Positions 19,461-27,388 of a stretch of 64,000 nucleotides of DNA are shown one piece after another. Positions within the stretch are counted from its first letter, which is position 1; each line of letters begins with the position of its first letter. Location: assembly GCF_001021045.1 (NCBI RefSeq), contig NZ_CP011545.1, forward strand, positions 620,001 through 684,000, read 5' to 3'. Source of the DNA: Corynebacterium testudinoris (GTDB lineage: Bacteria > Actinomycetota > Actinomycetes > Mycobacteriales > Mycobacteriaceae). The position numbers and the translations under genes are program-made. The notes under the pieces were generated by a model that worked only from the letters and a program-made list of their open reading frames with translations, was not told the origin of the DNA and ran no database searches.

Positions 19461-20730
19461 GAACCATGTCCGCCCACATGGTTTCGAAACCGGGCAACGT
19501 CTTAGAGGTGGTCTGGATGTCTTCCACCTCAACTCCCTCCACCACGAGGCCAATGATGGCACCGGCAGTGGCCATGCGGTGATCGGCGTAGGAATGCCAC
19601 ACGCCGCCATGGAGCGGGGCGGGCGTGATGAGCAGGCCGTCGGGCAACTCCTGGCAATGCCCGCCGAGCCGATTGATCTCCGTGCTCAGCGCGGCCAAGC
19701 GATCGGTCTCGTGCCCCCGCAAGTGGGCAATGCCACTGAGGATGGATGGCTCGGAGGCGAGAGCGGCGAGCGCCGCGACGGTGGGCGTGAGCTCCCCGAT
19801 ATCTGACATATCCAGGTTGACGCCATTGAGCTTCCCGGGCTTCGGGCCGGTGACCTGCAGGTCATACCCGGGGCCAGAGGCGGCGGTGATGAGGTCGACC
19901 TGGCAGCCCATCCGCTCCAGGATGAGCCGAATGGCATCGCCCGGCTGGGTAGTATCCAGGGGCCAGTTGCGCACGGTGACGGAACCCCCCGTGACCGCCG
20001 CCGCGGCGAGGAAAGGTGTGGCATTAGACAGATCGGGCTCGACGACCCAGGTGCGGCCCTGGATCGGGCCGGGGTGCACCTGCCACTGGTTCTCCGACTC
20101 ATCCACCGTGATCCCGGCCTGACGCAACATGGCCACCGTCATCTCAATGTGCGGCAGGCTGGGGAGCTTCGCTCCCACGTGGCGAACCGTGATGCCCTTG
20201 GCAAAGCGCGGCGCCGCAAGCAACAAGCCGGAGACGAACTGGGATGACGCGGAAGCATCGATCTCGACGGTGCCGCCCACCGGGATGCCCGAACTCTCCA
20301 CCGTGAACGGAAGGGTATCGCCCGTGATAGAAACACCCAACGCGCGAAGAGCATCGAGGATCGTGCTCATGGGGCGGGTGCGGGCCTGAGCATCACCATC
20401 AAAAAGCACGGGCCCGCTGGCCAACGCGGCGACCGGCGGGACAAAACGCATAACCGTGCCCGCGAGGCCACACTCGACCTTCGTGCCATGCAACGGAGCC
20501 GGATCGACGTAGACGACCCCCTCCGTATCGCGAATACCCGTGCCCATCGCGCGGAGAGCATCCGCCATGAGAGCAGTATCGCGAGAATGCAGGGCCCCGT
20601 GAATAGCCGAAGGGTAAGCGGCCAAGGCTGCGAGAATGTAGGCACGATTGGTAATCGATTTGGAACCGGGGATGTGCTGGGTCCACCGGATCGGTCCGTG
20701 TGCGGTCGGCGCGGTCCAGTTGGCAGTCAT
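19453..20730 (-). CDS. aroA: 5-enolpyruvylshikimate-3-phosphate synthase
   Basis: 425 aa. Sixth step of the shikimate pathway (aromatic amino acids, folate, menaquinone). Signatures seen: [17 protein letters not shown] (N-terminal), [32 protein letters not shown] and [12 protein letters not shown] chose ATG 20730 because TATTAT (20738–20743) ends exactly 7 nt upstream, implying a leaderless mRNA. ATG 20739 (MKA-extension) has GGAGG 10 nt upstream and cannot be excluded. Divergent from the YedK-like gene with only 36 bp between starts. Confidence 0.94.
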   Translation of the reverse strand: MTANWTAPTAHGPIRWTQHIPGSKSITNRAYILAALAAYPSAIHGALHSRDTALMADALRAMGTGIRDTEGVVYVDPAPLHGTKVECGLAGTVMRFVPPVAALASGPVLFDGDAQARTRPMSTILDALRALGVSITGDTLPFTVESSGIPVGGTVEIDASASSQFVSGLLLAAPRFAKGITVRHVGAKLPSLPHIEMTVAMLRQAGITVDESENQWQVHPGPIQGRTWVVEPDLSNATPFLAAAAVTGGSVTVRNWPLDTTQPGDAIRLILERMGCQVDLITAASGPGYDLQVTGPKPGKLNGVNLDMSDIGELTPTVAALAALASEPSILSGIAHLRGHETDRLAALSTEINRLGGHCQELPDGLLITPAPLHGGVWHSYADHRMATAGAIIGLVVEGVEVEDIQTTSKTLPGFETMWADMVHG

Positions 20731-20737
20731 GGCCTTC

Positions 20738-20759
20738 ATAATAGAGGTTCCTCCATAAT
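20738..20759. promoter_or_regulatory. Face-to-face leaderless promoters, aroA / YedK-like gene
   Basis: Minus strand: TATTAT (20738–20743), 7 nt, ATG 20730. Plus strand: CATAAT (20754–20759), 7 nt, ATG 20767. The two -10 boxes are only 10 bp apart, so the promoters overlap and each -35 region lies over the other promoter. GAGGTTCCTCC between them reads as a Shine–Dalgarno on either strand but would not be in a leaderless transcript. Confidence 0.6.
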
Positions 20760-20766
20760 GGACGGC

Positions 20767-21426
20767 ATGTGCGGACGATTTGTTCTCTTCACCACCGGTG
20801 AATCCCTCCTCACCCAGGTCGGTGCCCTGCCCGGAGTGAGGGAAGTCCATGCGCCGGAAGGTACCCCGACGGCGCGCTACAACATCGCCCCGACCCAGGT
20901 CGTGCCCCTGGTTCGGCTCAGTGAATCCTTCGCCCAGATCGATCCCTCCCGATGGGGACTTTTGCCAGCGTGGAAAAAGGACAACACCGGCCCACCATTG
21001 TTCAACGCCAGGGGAGAGACCGTCGCGTCCAAGCCGAGCTTCCGCGACGCCTTCAGACACCAGCGTGGTCTCATCCCCATGGACGGCTACTACGAGTGGC
21101 ACGACGGTGGGGAGGGAAAAGTACCCCATTTCGTCAGCTCCGGCACGATCATGTGGGCCGCCGCGCTGTGGGCCACCGGCGTTAACCAGTTGTCCTCGAC
21201 GATCGTCACCACCGAGGCCGTTGATCCCCTAGCCTGGCTGCACAACCGCCTGCCCCGCTTGCTCACGGAAGAGGAGATCGACCAATGGACGCAGGGCACC
21301 CCAGAGCAAGCCGCCGAACTTCTCCACCCCACCCCCGTGGACTACCTCGAGCAGCTCACCGTACGCCCGGTGGATAAGGCCGTGGGCAACGTGCGCAACG
21401 ACTACGCCGAGCTACTGGGCAGCTAG
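20767..21426 (+). CDS. SOS response-associated peptidase (YedK/HMCES family)
   Basis: 219 aa. Proteins of this family crosslink to abasic sites in single-stranded DNA through Cys2 and protect them. The start MCGRF places the catalytic Cys immediately after Met, which is essential, so ATG 20767 is preferred over ATG 20758, which would bury the Cys behind three residues. Other conserved elements: ARYNIAPTQ (Asn of the active site), [14 protein letters not shown] (Glu) and the late His in WLHNRLP. CATAAT ends 7 nt before the start. Overlaps the convergent YbaK gene by 15 bp. Confidence 0.93.
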   Translation: MCGRFVLFTTGESLLTQVGALPGVREVHAPEGTPTARYNIAPTQVVPLVRLSESFAQIDPSRWGLLPAWKKDNTGPPLFNARGETVASKPSFRDAFRHQRGLIPMDGYYEWHDGGEGKVPHFVSSGTIMWAAALWATGVNQLSSTIVTTEAVDPLAWLHNRLPRLLTEEEIDQWTQGTPEQAAELLHPTPVDYLEQLTVRPVDKAVGNVRNDYAELLGS

Positions 21427-21900
21427 ATCGACAAAGCTCGCGCCCGTGACCTGCGCGAGATCACCCGGCGCCACGCCAATGTCGAGGCCCCGGCGACCCC
21501 CGGAAACGTAGACGGTGCTGGCGTTCGCCACCGAGGCATCGATAAGCGTGGGCAGGGCGGTGCGCTGACCGATGGGAGAAATACCACCGGGAATGTACCC
21601 GGAGGAGCGCTGCGCCTTCGCCGGATCAGCCATGGTTACCTTGGGGACGCCGAAACCCGCGGCAGCCTTTTTCAACGACAGCTTCCCCGTCACGGGCACG
21701 CAGCACACGCCCAGGCCGGAGCCGGTATCCACGACCAGGGTCTTGAGGATGAGGCCCGGATCGACATCAAGGGCGGCGGCAGCGTGCTCACCGAAATGAT
21801 CATGCCCGGCGTCGAAACGCTGCAGCTGGTGGGGGATGCTGGCGTCGATGAGGACCTGAACTGCGGCGGTAGGGGCGCTCGCCTTCTTCTTCTTGGCCAT
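21412..21900 (-). CDS. ybaK: Cys-tRNA(Pro)/Cys-tRNA(Cys) deacylase YbaK/EbsC type
   Basis: 162 aa. Trans-editing factor that hydrolyses mischarged aminoacyl-tRNA. It begins with a Lys-rich stretch (AKKKKAS), then [19 protein letters not shown] and the substrate-pocket element [10 protein letters not shown] with its conserved lysines; [13 protein letters not shown] is the family's signature loop. Start 21900 has CATAAT (21908–21913) ending 7 nt upstream; ATG 21909 (MAD-extension) is the decoy created by that box. Its 3' end overlaps the YedK-like gene by 15 bp. Confidence 0.92.
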   Translation of the reverse strand: MAKKKKASAPTAAVQVLIDASIPHQLQRFDAGHDHFGEHAAAALDVDPGLILKTLVVDTGSGLGVCCVPVTGKLSLKKAAAGFGVPKVTMADPAKAQRSSGYIPGGISPIGQRTALPTLIDASVANASTVYVSGGRRGLDIGVAPGDLAQVTGASFVDLAAQ

Positions 21901-21907
21901 GTCTGCC

Positions 21908-21930
21908 ATTATGCACCGCTGCCCTAGAAT
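21908..21930. promoter_or_regulatory. Face-to-face leaderless promoters, ybaK / sigH
   Basis: Minus strand CATAAT (21908–21913) lies 7 nt before ATG 21900; plus strand TAGAAT (21925–21930) lies 7 nt before ATG 21938. Only 37 bp separate the two start codons and neither gene has a Shine–Dalgarno. I see no GGAA/GTT SigH-type promoter here, so sigH basal expression looks housekeeping-sigma dependent. Confidence 0.6.
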
Positions 21931-21937
21931 GGTTCCC

Positions 21938-22561
21938 ATGACAGAAACAGAGCTCGCCACCCGTTTCGAGGAAGAGGCCCTGCCCCTGCTCGACCAGCTC
22001 TACGGCGGTGCACTGCGCATGACCCGTAACCCCACCGACGCGGAAGACCTCGTCCAGGAAACCTTCCTCAAGGCATACAAGGCGTTTGATTCATTCAAAC
22101 CGGGCACCAATCTCAAGGCGTGGCTGTACCGGATCATGACCAACACCTACATCAACACCTACCGCAAAAAACAGCGCCAACCTGCGCAGAGCTGGGACGA
22201 AGAGATCTCGGATCACCAGCTGTACACGACCAGCTCCCACGACTCCACCGGCCTGGAATCCGCCGAAGTGGAAGCGCTGAAAAACATGCCCGACGGCAAA
22301 ATCGCCGACGCCATGAACCAGCTCGCGGAGGACTACCGCATGGCCGTCTACTACGCCGATGTGGAAGGTCTGGCCTACAAAGAAATCGCCGAGATCATGG
22401 GCACCCCGCTGGGAACCGTGATGTCGCGGCTCCACCGTGGAAGAAAACAACTGCGCGAGGCGTTAAAGGAAGTAGCGCACGAGCAAGGGATTGGTCTTGA
22501 TCATCCCGATATGACTGACAAGCAAGACGCCCAGAAAGACACGGAAGCGAGCACCCGATGA
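21938..22561 (+). CDS. sigH: ECF sigma factor SigH
   Basis: 207 aa. Region 2 (about 15–85: [20 protein letters not shown], then [19 protein letters not shown]) and region 4 (about 125–185: [34 protein letters not shown]) are clear. SigH is the heat and thiol-oxidative stress sigma factor of Corynebacterium and Mycobacterium, controlling thioredoxin system and protease genes. It is followed by its anti-sigma gene (ATGA overlap) and whiB1, the Rv3223c–Rv3219 order. ATG 21938 appears leaderless. Confidence 0.95.
   Translation: MTETELATRFEEEALPLLDQLYGGALRMTRNPTDAEDLVQETFLKAYKAFDSFKPGTNLKAWLYRIMTNTYINTYRKKQRQPAQSWDEEISDHQLYTTSSHDSTGLESAEVEALKNMPDGKIADAMNQLAEDYRMAVYYADVEGLAYKEIAEIMGTPLGTVMSRLHRGRKQLREALKEVAHEQGIGLDHPDMTDKQDAQKDTEASTR
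22439..22466 (+). promoter_or_regulatory. Possible SigH-dependent promoter inside sigH, driving rshA
   Basis: GGAAGA (22439–22444), 16 bp, CGTTAA (22461–22466) resembles the SigH consensus (GGAA…GTT). It lies about 90 bp before rshA. An internal SigH promoter for the anti-sigma gene would give negative feedback; C. glutamicum is reported to have one. Confidence 0.4.
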
Positions 22562-22830
22562 ACGCAGATCCCCAGCGGAGCAGCGAGAGCTGTGACTGTA
22601 ACTGTGAGGACATGCAGTCCAATCTGTGTGCCCTCTTCGACCCGGCCACGACCCGCGAAGAAGCCCACGCGATCCTCTCACGCGTCTCGTCGTGCCCCGA
22701 CTGCGCCGGGCGTTTGCAGTCTGAGCACGAGATCCGGGCGCTACTTAAGAAGTGCTGCACGGCCGAGGCTGCTCCGGTGACGTTGCGGCAGCGGATCACC
22801 ATGGAGATCCGGGTGACGCGCTTCGGCTGA
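22558..22830 (+). CDS. rshA: Anti-sigma factor RshA
   Basis: 90 aa. Partner that holds SigH inactive until thiol oxidation. Start ATG 22558 overlaps the sigH stop (ATGA). The C-terminal core has SSCPDC, corresponding to the CxxC of the zinc anti-sigma motif HxxxCxxC, but the His position is Arg (CGC codon, one base from CAC) at residue 47. The N-terminus is unusually Cys-rich (ESCDCNCED) and a CC pair is at 62–63, so alternative zinc or redox ligands are possible. Identity rests on position and the CxxC core. Confidence 0.85.
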   Translation: MNADPQRSSESCDCNCEDMQSNLCALFDPATTREEAHAILSRVSSCPDCAGRLQSEHEIRALLKKCCTAEAAPVTLRQRITMEIRVTRFG

Positions 22831-22944
22831 CTCCTCGCGACGCCCTGATCGCGACCGGAACGCTGGCCGGGCACCGGAAACCCCAGGTGGCGCTCGGCGG
22901 GGGCCGGAAAATGGCCTAAAAGTCGCGAGGAGGGCGTCGCGATC
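22831..22944. repeat. Imperfect inverted-repeat region after rshA
   Basis: TCGCGACGCCCT (22835–22846) is inverted perfectly as AGGGCGTCGCGA (22931–22942). Additional TCGCGA-type half-sites (GATCGCGAC 22847–22855; GTCGCGAGGAG 22922–22932) are arranged in swapped order. The 75-bp centre has three CCGGAA repeats. It looks like a REP-like or decayed mobile palindrome rather than a terminator, since no T-run follows. Confidence 0.5.
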
Positions 22945-23012
22945 GGGTTCGGGGACACACCCGTTACCCAGGGCTGGCGCCGGAAGTGGGGCCGGCGTTG
23001 GGGCAGGGGCCG

Positions 23013-23086
23013 AAACCCGCACTTCCTAACAACTCCGGGGTCAATCCCCCTTCCCGACCCGCGAAGTTGTTAGGAAGTGCGGGTTT
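23013..23086 (+). repeat. 74-bp dispersed palindromic element, copy A
   Basis: Perfect 22-bp arms (23013–23034 and 23065–23086; core CACTTCCTAACAACT) flank a 30-bp centre. The element recurs at 47871–47944 and 59841–59914 in the opposite orientation, with the centre also conserved (about 24/30 between A reversed and B). The right arm ends GGGTTTT. It lies between rshA and bL37 and codes for no protein. Confidence 0.9.
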
Positions 23087-23137
23087 TGCTCGACTCACTG
23101 GGTTCGGGGGCGCACGCGCTGTGGCCCTGAATCGACA

Positions 23138-23174
23138 AGACCGCCCTCCCCACTCGGGGGAGGGCGGTCTTTTT
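23138..23174 (+). terminator. Rho-independent terminator, sigH–rshA operon
   Basis: AGACCGCCCTCCCC (23138–23151) pairs with GGGGAGGGCGGTCT (23157–23170), loop of five, then TTTT. A 14-bp GC-rich stem followed by a T-run. Likely ends transcripts from sigH–rshA; it lies 20 bp beyond the 3' end of the convergent bL37 gene and may serve both. Confidence 0.9.
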
Positions 23175-23193
23175 CGCCGTTTAACGTCCTAGT

Positions 23194-23268
23194 TTAGGAG
23201 TTGGGGCGCTTACCGTGGTTAGCGCCCTTCTTGCGGCGGTCCTTACGCTTACGACCACGCTTGCTCAT
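23194..23268 (-). CDS. Ribosomal protein bL37 (24 aa)
   Basis: 24-codon frame encoding a very basic peptide that begins MSKRGRKRKDRRKK and ends GKRPNS. This matches the small actinobacterial large-subunit protein bL37 found by cryo-EM in mycobacterial ribosomes. ATG 23268 has an excellent AAGGAG 6 nt upstream. A -10-like TACAGT lies about 45 bp upstream (23309–23314). The gene is well below usual length cut-offs. In mycobacteria it also lies near whiB1. Confidence 0.9.
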   Translation of the reverse strand: MSKRGRKRKDRRKKGANHGKRPNS

Positions 23269-23389
23269 GTGATTCTCCTTGGTGGTTTGGATGTCAACTT
23301 AAACGTCAACTGTAGCGGTCGGGGTTCGTCGCGAGAAATTTAGCCTTGCTGGGGGTGATCAGAGGCTGTCGAGCTGGGCCCGGTCTGTG

Positions 23390-23650
23390 CTAGACAGCGA
23401 CGCGGGCGCGACCGCGTCCACGGTTCTTGCGACGCTTGAGCGCTCGGCGCTCGTCCTCGGACATGCCGCCCCAGACGCCGGCGTCCTGGCCGGTCTCGAG
23501 GGCCCACTTCAGGCACATGGAGGTAACGGGGCAGCGGTTGCAGACAACCTTTGCCTTTGCGATCTGGGTAAGTGCGGGGCCGGAGTTGCCGACGGGGAAG
23601 AAGAGCTCGGGGTCTTCGTCGCGGCAAACTGCTTCGTGGCGCCAATCCAT
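23390..23650 (-). CDS. whiB1: WhiB-family iron–sulphur regulator WhiB1 (WhcE)
   Basis: 86 aa. The four cluster-binding cysteines are Cys9, Cys37, Cys40 and Cys46 (CNRCPVTSMC), followed by the GVWGG turn and a basic tail RRALKRRKNRGRGRAR for DNA or σA binding. WhiB1 is NO-sensitive and essential in M. tuberculosis; the C. glutamicum counterpart beside sigH is WhcE, linked to oxidative stress. AAAGGAGAA sits just upstream of ATG 23650. The ~500-bp upstream region carries a GlxR/Crp-like site. Confidence 0.93.
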   Translation of the reverse strand: MDWRHEAVCRDEDPELFFPVGNSGPALTQIAKAKVVCNRCPVTSMCLKWALETGQDAGVWGGMSEDERRALKRRKNRGRGRARVAV

Positions 23651-24151
23651 GGGAAATTCTCCTTTAAAAGTTTGTTAAACGTCTGTCATGAGCGCACATC
23701 ATGAATAGACCGCCTTGGGGCGGTCAACATTCTTGCGTTAGCCACGGTGTCGGGCTCTGAGTCAATGCAGACTCCGCCTCGGTTCACGTGGCCTTAACCC
23801 TGTGATGTGTCAGAGTTAATGGCCGGTTAAGGTGTCGGCTGTTTTTGCTACCCAGGAATAATGACACGTGAACGGAATGTGCGCTAGGGGTAAACGTCAA
23901 ATTGTGCGAGACGTCACAGAATAATATGTGTTGTTAACTCGGCGAGGGGGTGCTTGCTACGATTTGAGGTCGTTGCAACAAATCCGCTGACCTGCAATAA
24001 CGCTGATGCTTGCTAAAGCACTTTTCTCCTGGAAACGTCAAATTCTCAGGAACCGGATCGCTTGGGTGGGAAGATTTTCCGGCCCGGTGGTGTCGCCGAA
24101 GGGGCCCACGGTGCTGTCGCGCTCCCATGGACCCCTATAGACTCAGTCAGC
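23651..24151. other. Long regulatory intergenic region whiB1 / membrane protein
   Basis: 501 bp without a gene and visibly more AT-rich than its surroundings. It holds a 7-bp hairpin GACCGCC/GGCGGTC (23708–23714/23719–23725) in the probable whiB1 leader, a Crp/GlxR-like site (23903–23918), and AAACGTC at 23677, 23892 and 24033; the last two extend to the 12-mer AAACGTCAAATT. A further AAACGTCAA lies at 23301 upstream of bL37. The far right end carries the -10 box of the divergent membrane protein gene. Confidence 0.6.
23903..23918. promoter_or_regulatory. GlxR/Crp-type operator upstream of whiB1
   Basis: TGTGCGAGACGTCACA matches the palindrome TGTGA-N6-TCACA at 9 of 10 defined positions. It is about 250 bp upstream of whiB1. 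M. tuberculosis whiB1 is known to be Crp-regulated through sites upstream of a long leader, which supports function here. Confidence 0.55.
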
Positions 24152-24595
24152 GTGACGAAAGAGAAGCCGATAGAGAATAAGCGCCCCCTCCCACCCGCTC
24201 CATTGCGTTGGGCGGGCACCATCGCCATTGTGCAGTCCGTCCTCGTGCTGTGCTTTGCGGCTTTCCTTATCTACCGCGACGTCACCGATGCCGAGCAGAC
24301 GTCCCTGATCAGCGAGAACAGCAACATCGGCTGGGTGGGCACCGGCACCGCGATCTACCTCATCATCATTTTCGGCGCGATCATCGCCGCCGCGATCTCC
24401 ATGATGCGCGGCCGCAAGTGGGGCCGAGGCCCCGTGGCCATGTGGGAAATGATCCTGCTTCCCATCTCTTATTACATGTTCACCGAGGGCGCAGCTGCGG
24501 CCGCAGCGATTTCTGCCATCTCGGCGATTGTCGCGCTGGCGTGCCTGTTTAACCGCCAGTCCTTGGACTGGGTGGCTGCCTCCTACGGCCGCTAG
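24152..24595 (+). CDS. Four-helix membrane protein (Rv3217c-like)
   Basis: 147 aa, GTG start. After a Lys/Pro-rich cytosolic tail there are hydrophobic segments at about 28–48, 67–90, 100–115 and 118–138, a conserved basic loop RGRKWGRGP between helices 2 and 3, and a C-terminal SLDWVAASYGR. TAGACT (24138–24143) ends 8 nt before GTG 24152, so the mRNA is probably leaderless; upstream ATGs in frame are in noncoding sequence. Position between whiB1 and rhlE matches Rv3217c. Function unknown. Its stop interleaves with the convergent gene (CTAG). Confidence 0.75.
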   Translation: MTKEKPIENKRPLPPAPLRWAGTIAIVQSVLVLCFAAFLIYRDVTDAEQTSLISENSNIGWVGTGTAIYLIIIFGAIIAAAISMMRGRKWGRGPVAMWEMILLPISYYMFTEGAAAAAAISAISAIVALACLFNRQSLDWVAASYGR

Positions 24596-25812
24596 TTCAG
24601 ACCCACGAGGCTGTCGCCTCGCTTCTCGACGACCGCGTCTCCCGCCACGTTGAGCGACACCATCCCGTCGACCGTCCCACGGTCAACCGGGATGGTTTTT
24701 TCCATTGCTCCTGCCTCCCAGTCGTAGACGGCGATGCCGTCGTCCACGGGGACGAGGAGCCGATCGCCGACGGCGACACCGGGGCCAATGGCTTCTTCGA
24801 TGATGAAGGCAACCTCGAGGGTGGAGGGTTGGAGCAGGTAGAGGCGCTCGCCATCGAACCACGTCATGTGGTGCGGCAAATCCGCAACCACCGGTGCGAT
24901 GGCTGCGGTGCTGTCTGCGGCGGCGTCGATAAGCGGGGAGGAGGGCACGTCCCGATCCCACAACTTAGTTCCCTCCTTGTCCACGCCGATGAGGCGGGGA
25001 GTATCGCCCGGCACGTAGACGGCGGCGGCCTCCTGGGCGACGGCGATGACGCGGGCGCCGGGGGAGCTGAGCAACGTCTCGTGGAGGACTTCGGGCTTGC
25101 GGGATTCCTCGGGCGTGGCATCAAGTAGGCGAAGCCACGTGCTGCCATCACAAAAATCGGTGATGGCGAGCAGCTCCGTCCGGGTGAGCGCCGAGGTGAT
25201 CTGGCACCCCGGGTTGGGTTGGAGATTCGGCTCCTGGATGCCCTCGACCTCGCCGTACTCGACGGTGCGCACGAGATCGGAGCGCCACAGCTCGAGGCGC
25301 TCAGGAGCGACTGTGCCCACCCGATCGTTGGAGGAGATGCCGACGACCTCATCCGGGGCAAGCGAACTGCGCGTGTCGTCGTACTGGCCGGTCGAGGCCT
25401 TGATGGACACGACGTCACCGCAACCGGCGTTGGAACGATACGTGGCCACGACCTCGCCCCAGGCCGCAGCAACGGCGCAGACGTCGAGGTCGCGATCGTA
25501 GCGCCATACCTCAGAGCCGCTGGGATCCACCGCCACGAGGGAGCGATCCTCGACGCTGATGACCAGACCGTCCACCACCAACGGTTGCCGCGAACCGGGC
25601 AGCGGAACGTCCGGACGGCTCCACGCGGGGGAGAGCTGATCCGGGACGCTGGTGCGGGGGCCGGGGTTGACGTACTCGGTGGCGGCGGGGGTGAGGTGAG
25701 AGGAACGGATCGGCGCGGTCGCCCACACTCCTCCCACGGCCATCAGGCACACAGCCGTGATGGCGCCGGTGGCAATGAGGTCTCCGCGTGTTCGGCGCAG
25801 GGGGGCGCTCAT
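24592..25812 (-). CDS. Secreted/anchored β-propeller protein (Rv3212 type)
   Basis: 406 aa. N-terminal TM or uncleaved signal (about 13–32), then an extracytoplasmic region of repeated β-strand units resembling PQQ/WD blades (SVEDRSLVAVDPSGSEVWRY; LIGVDKEGTKLWDRD). Four cysteines could form disulphides. M. tuberculosis Rv3212 occupies the same place beside rhlE. No catalytic motif. The start overlaps the rhlE stop (ATGA, 25809–25812), so it is translated from the rhlE mRNA. Confidence 0.82.
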   Translation of the reverse strand: MSAPLRRTRGDLIATGAITAVCLMAVGGVWATAPIRSSHLTPAATEYVNPGPRTSVPDQLSPAWSRPDVPLPGSRQPLVVDGLVISVEDRSLVAVDPSGSEVWRYDRDLDVCAVAAAWGEVVATYRSNAGCGDVVSIKASTGQYDDTRSSLAPDEVVGISSNDRVGTVAPERLELWRSDLVRTVEYGEVEGIQEPNLQPNPGCQITSALTRTELLAITDFCDGSTWLRLLDATPEESRKPEVLHETLLSSPGARVIAVAQEAAAVYVPGDTPRLIGVDKEGTKLWDRDVPSSPLIDAAADSTAAIAPVVADLPHHMTWFDGERLYLLQPSTLEVAFIIEEAIGPGVAVGDRLLVPVDDGIAVYDWEAGAMEKTIPVDRGTVDGMVSLNVAGDAVVEKRGDSLVGLN

Positions 25813-27116
25813 CGACGGCGGGGCCTTCCGCCACGGTTGGGGGTCCGATTGGGACGCGCGGGACGGGTGACGGCTCCACCGCCCAACACCTTCCGGGCAG
25901 GCCCGACGGTCTCGCTCGTTCCGGTGGGAATGTCCAGGGCCTCAAGGAGCTCGGGGGAGGTGGAAAACCACTGCGGCGGTTCCGGGATGTCGAGCCCCAG
26001 CTCATCGTTGATGGCCTGCCACTTCGGCAGCTCGTCATAGCCCACGAGGGTGACGGCGGTGCCGGAATGACCCGCGCGACCGGTGCGGCCGATTCGGTGC
26101 ACGTAGGTCATCGGATCATCCGGAGTCTGATAATTGATGACGTGGGTGACGTCGTCGATGTCAATGCCGCGGGCGGCGACATCGGTGGCCACCAACAAAT
26201 CGATCGTGCCCTGGCGGAAAGCGTTGAGCGACTTCTCGCGGGCTGGTTGGCCCATGTCGCCGTGGACGGCGCCGACCGCGAAGCCGCGCTCCGCCAGCTG
26301 CTCCGCCACTTCTGCGGCCGTGCGTTTGGTGCGCGCAAAGATGATGGTCTTGCCGCGCCCGGTGGCCTGGACAATGCGGGCGGTAACAGCCGCCTTGTCC
26401 ATGCGGTGCGCCTGGAACACCACCTGACGAGTGGTCGAGTGGGTCTGAGCAGAGCCCACCTCCTCGGCGCGGATGTGCACGGGCTTGGTGAGGAAGCTGC
26501 GGGCGAGAGTGATGATCGGCCCAGGCATCGTCGCTGAGAACAGCATCGTCTGATGCTCGTGGGTGAGCGCCCGGAGGATCTTTTCAATATCGGGCAAGAA
26601 CCCCAGGTCAAGCATCTCGTCGGCCTCATCGAGCACGAGCACTGCCACCTGGTCCAGGTGCAGCTCGCCGCGATTGTAGAGGTCAATGAGGCGGCCAGGG
26701 GTGCCCACCACGACGTCGACGCCTTCCTCCAGGGCGGAGATTTGCTCCTCGTACGGGCGACCGCCATAGATGGTGACCATCCGGACCGGCAGCTTGGCGG
26801 CCGCGCGCTCCAGATCTTCCCCCACCTGGACGGCGAGCTCACGCGTCGGGACGATGACCAGCGCGCGCGGGGTGCCGTCGAGTTCCTCCACCTCAGCCGA
26901 ATCGAAGACGCGATCCAGGAGGGGAACACCAAAGCCCAAGGTCTTGCCCATGCCGGTGCGGGCCTGGCCGATGAGATCAACCCCATCGAGCGCCAGCGGA
27001 AGCGTCAGCTCCTGGATTGCGAAGGTATGGGTGATCCCTTGGGAGGCCAGCGCCTCGCAGATCTCCGCAGCCACGCCGAGCTCGGCGAAGGTCGGAGAGG
27101 AGTTTGATGCAGACAC
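25809..27116 (-). CDS. rhlE: DEAD-box RNA helicase RhlE
   Basis: 435 aa. Q motif (GITHTFAIQELTLPLAL), Walker A ARTGMGKT, DEAD box as VLDEADEML, SAT, then RGIDIDDVTHVINY and HRIGRTGRAG in the second RecA domain. The basic C-terminal tail (about 400–435, PNRTPNRGGRPRRR) probably binds RNA. Acts in RNA unwinding, likely in turnover or ribosome assembly. GTG 27116 has TAGTAT (27124–27129) ending 7 nt upstream, implying a leaderless mRNA with a GTG start. Confidence 0.95.
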   Translation of the reverse strand: MSASNSSPTFAELGVAAEICEALASQGITHTFAIQELTLPLALDGVDLIGQARTGMGKTLGFGVPLLDRVFDSAEVEELDGTPRALVIVPTRELAVQVGEDLERAAAKLPVRMVTIYGGRPYEEQISALEEGVDVVVGTPGRLIDLYNRGELHLDQVAVLVLDEADEMLDLGFLPDIEKILRALTHEHQTMLFSATMPGPIITLARSFLTKPVHIRAEEVGSAQTHSTTRQVVFQAHRMDKAAVTARIVQATGRGKTIIFARTKRTAAEVAEQLAERGFAVGAVHGDMGQPAREKSLNAFRQGTIDLLVATDVAARGIDIDDVTHVINYQTPDDPMTYVHRIGRTGRAGHSGTAVTLVGYDELPKWQAINDELGLDIPEPPQWFSTSPELLEALDIPTGTSETVGPARKVLGGGAVTRPARPNRTPNRGGRPRRR

Positions 27117-27123
27117 ACCTTAG

Positions 27124-27147
27124 ATACTACGGCCTCCCGTCTATGAT
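27124..27147. promoter_or_regulatory. Face-to-face leaderless promoters, rhlE / DUF3107
   Basis: Minus: TAGTAT (27124–27129), 7 nt, GTG 27116. Plus: TATGAT (27142–27147), 7 nt, ATG 27155. The start codons are 38 bp apart, the same geometry as the aroA and sigH divergent pairs. Confidence 0.6.
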
Positions 27148-27154
27148 GGACCGC

Positions 27155-27382
27155 ATGGATATCAAGATCGGCTTTGTAGATTCTCCCCGCGAACTAGTAA
27201 TCAACCTCGAATCGGACCAGCAAGCGGTGGTTGCCCAGGTCAATGAGGCCCTCAACGGCGACGCTCGCACCCTGCACCTGGTCGATTCGAAGGACCGTGC
27301 GTACATCATTTCTGTCTCCCGCATTGCTTACGTCGAGGTCGGTACCCCGACCCATCGCTCCGTCGGTTTCGCTGGAGCCTAA
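27155..27382 (+). CDS. DUF3107 protein (TB9.4 type)
   Basis: 75 aa small α/β protein beginning DIKIGFVDSPRELVINL, with a C-terminal IAYVEVGTPTHRSVGF, typical of DUF3107 (Rv3208A, TB9.4). No catalytic motif. ATG 27155 is preferred over ATG 27146 because TATGAT (27142–27147) ends 7 nt before it; the MDR extension is an artefact of the -10 box. The next gene begins 6 bp later. Confidence 0.88.
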   Translation: MDIKIGFVDSPRELVINLESDQQAVVAQVNEALNGDARTLHLVDSKDRAYIISVSRIAYVEVGTPTHRSVGFAGA

Positions 27383-27388
27383 TAGTCC

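Noticed and set aside
22986..23192. Short plus-strand frame across palindrome A
   Set aside because: Its peptide is just the palindromic repeat translated; a similar peptide appears at copy B on the other strand.
23340..23645. 101-codon frame overlapping whiB1 in another frame
   Set aside because: Arg/Pro-rich shadow; the WhiB cysteines and ribosome binding site support the 86 aa frame.
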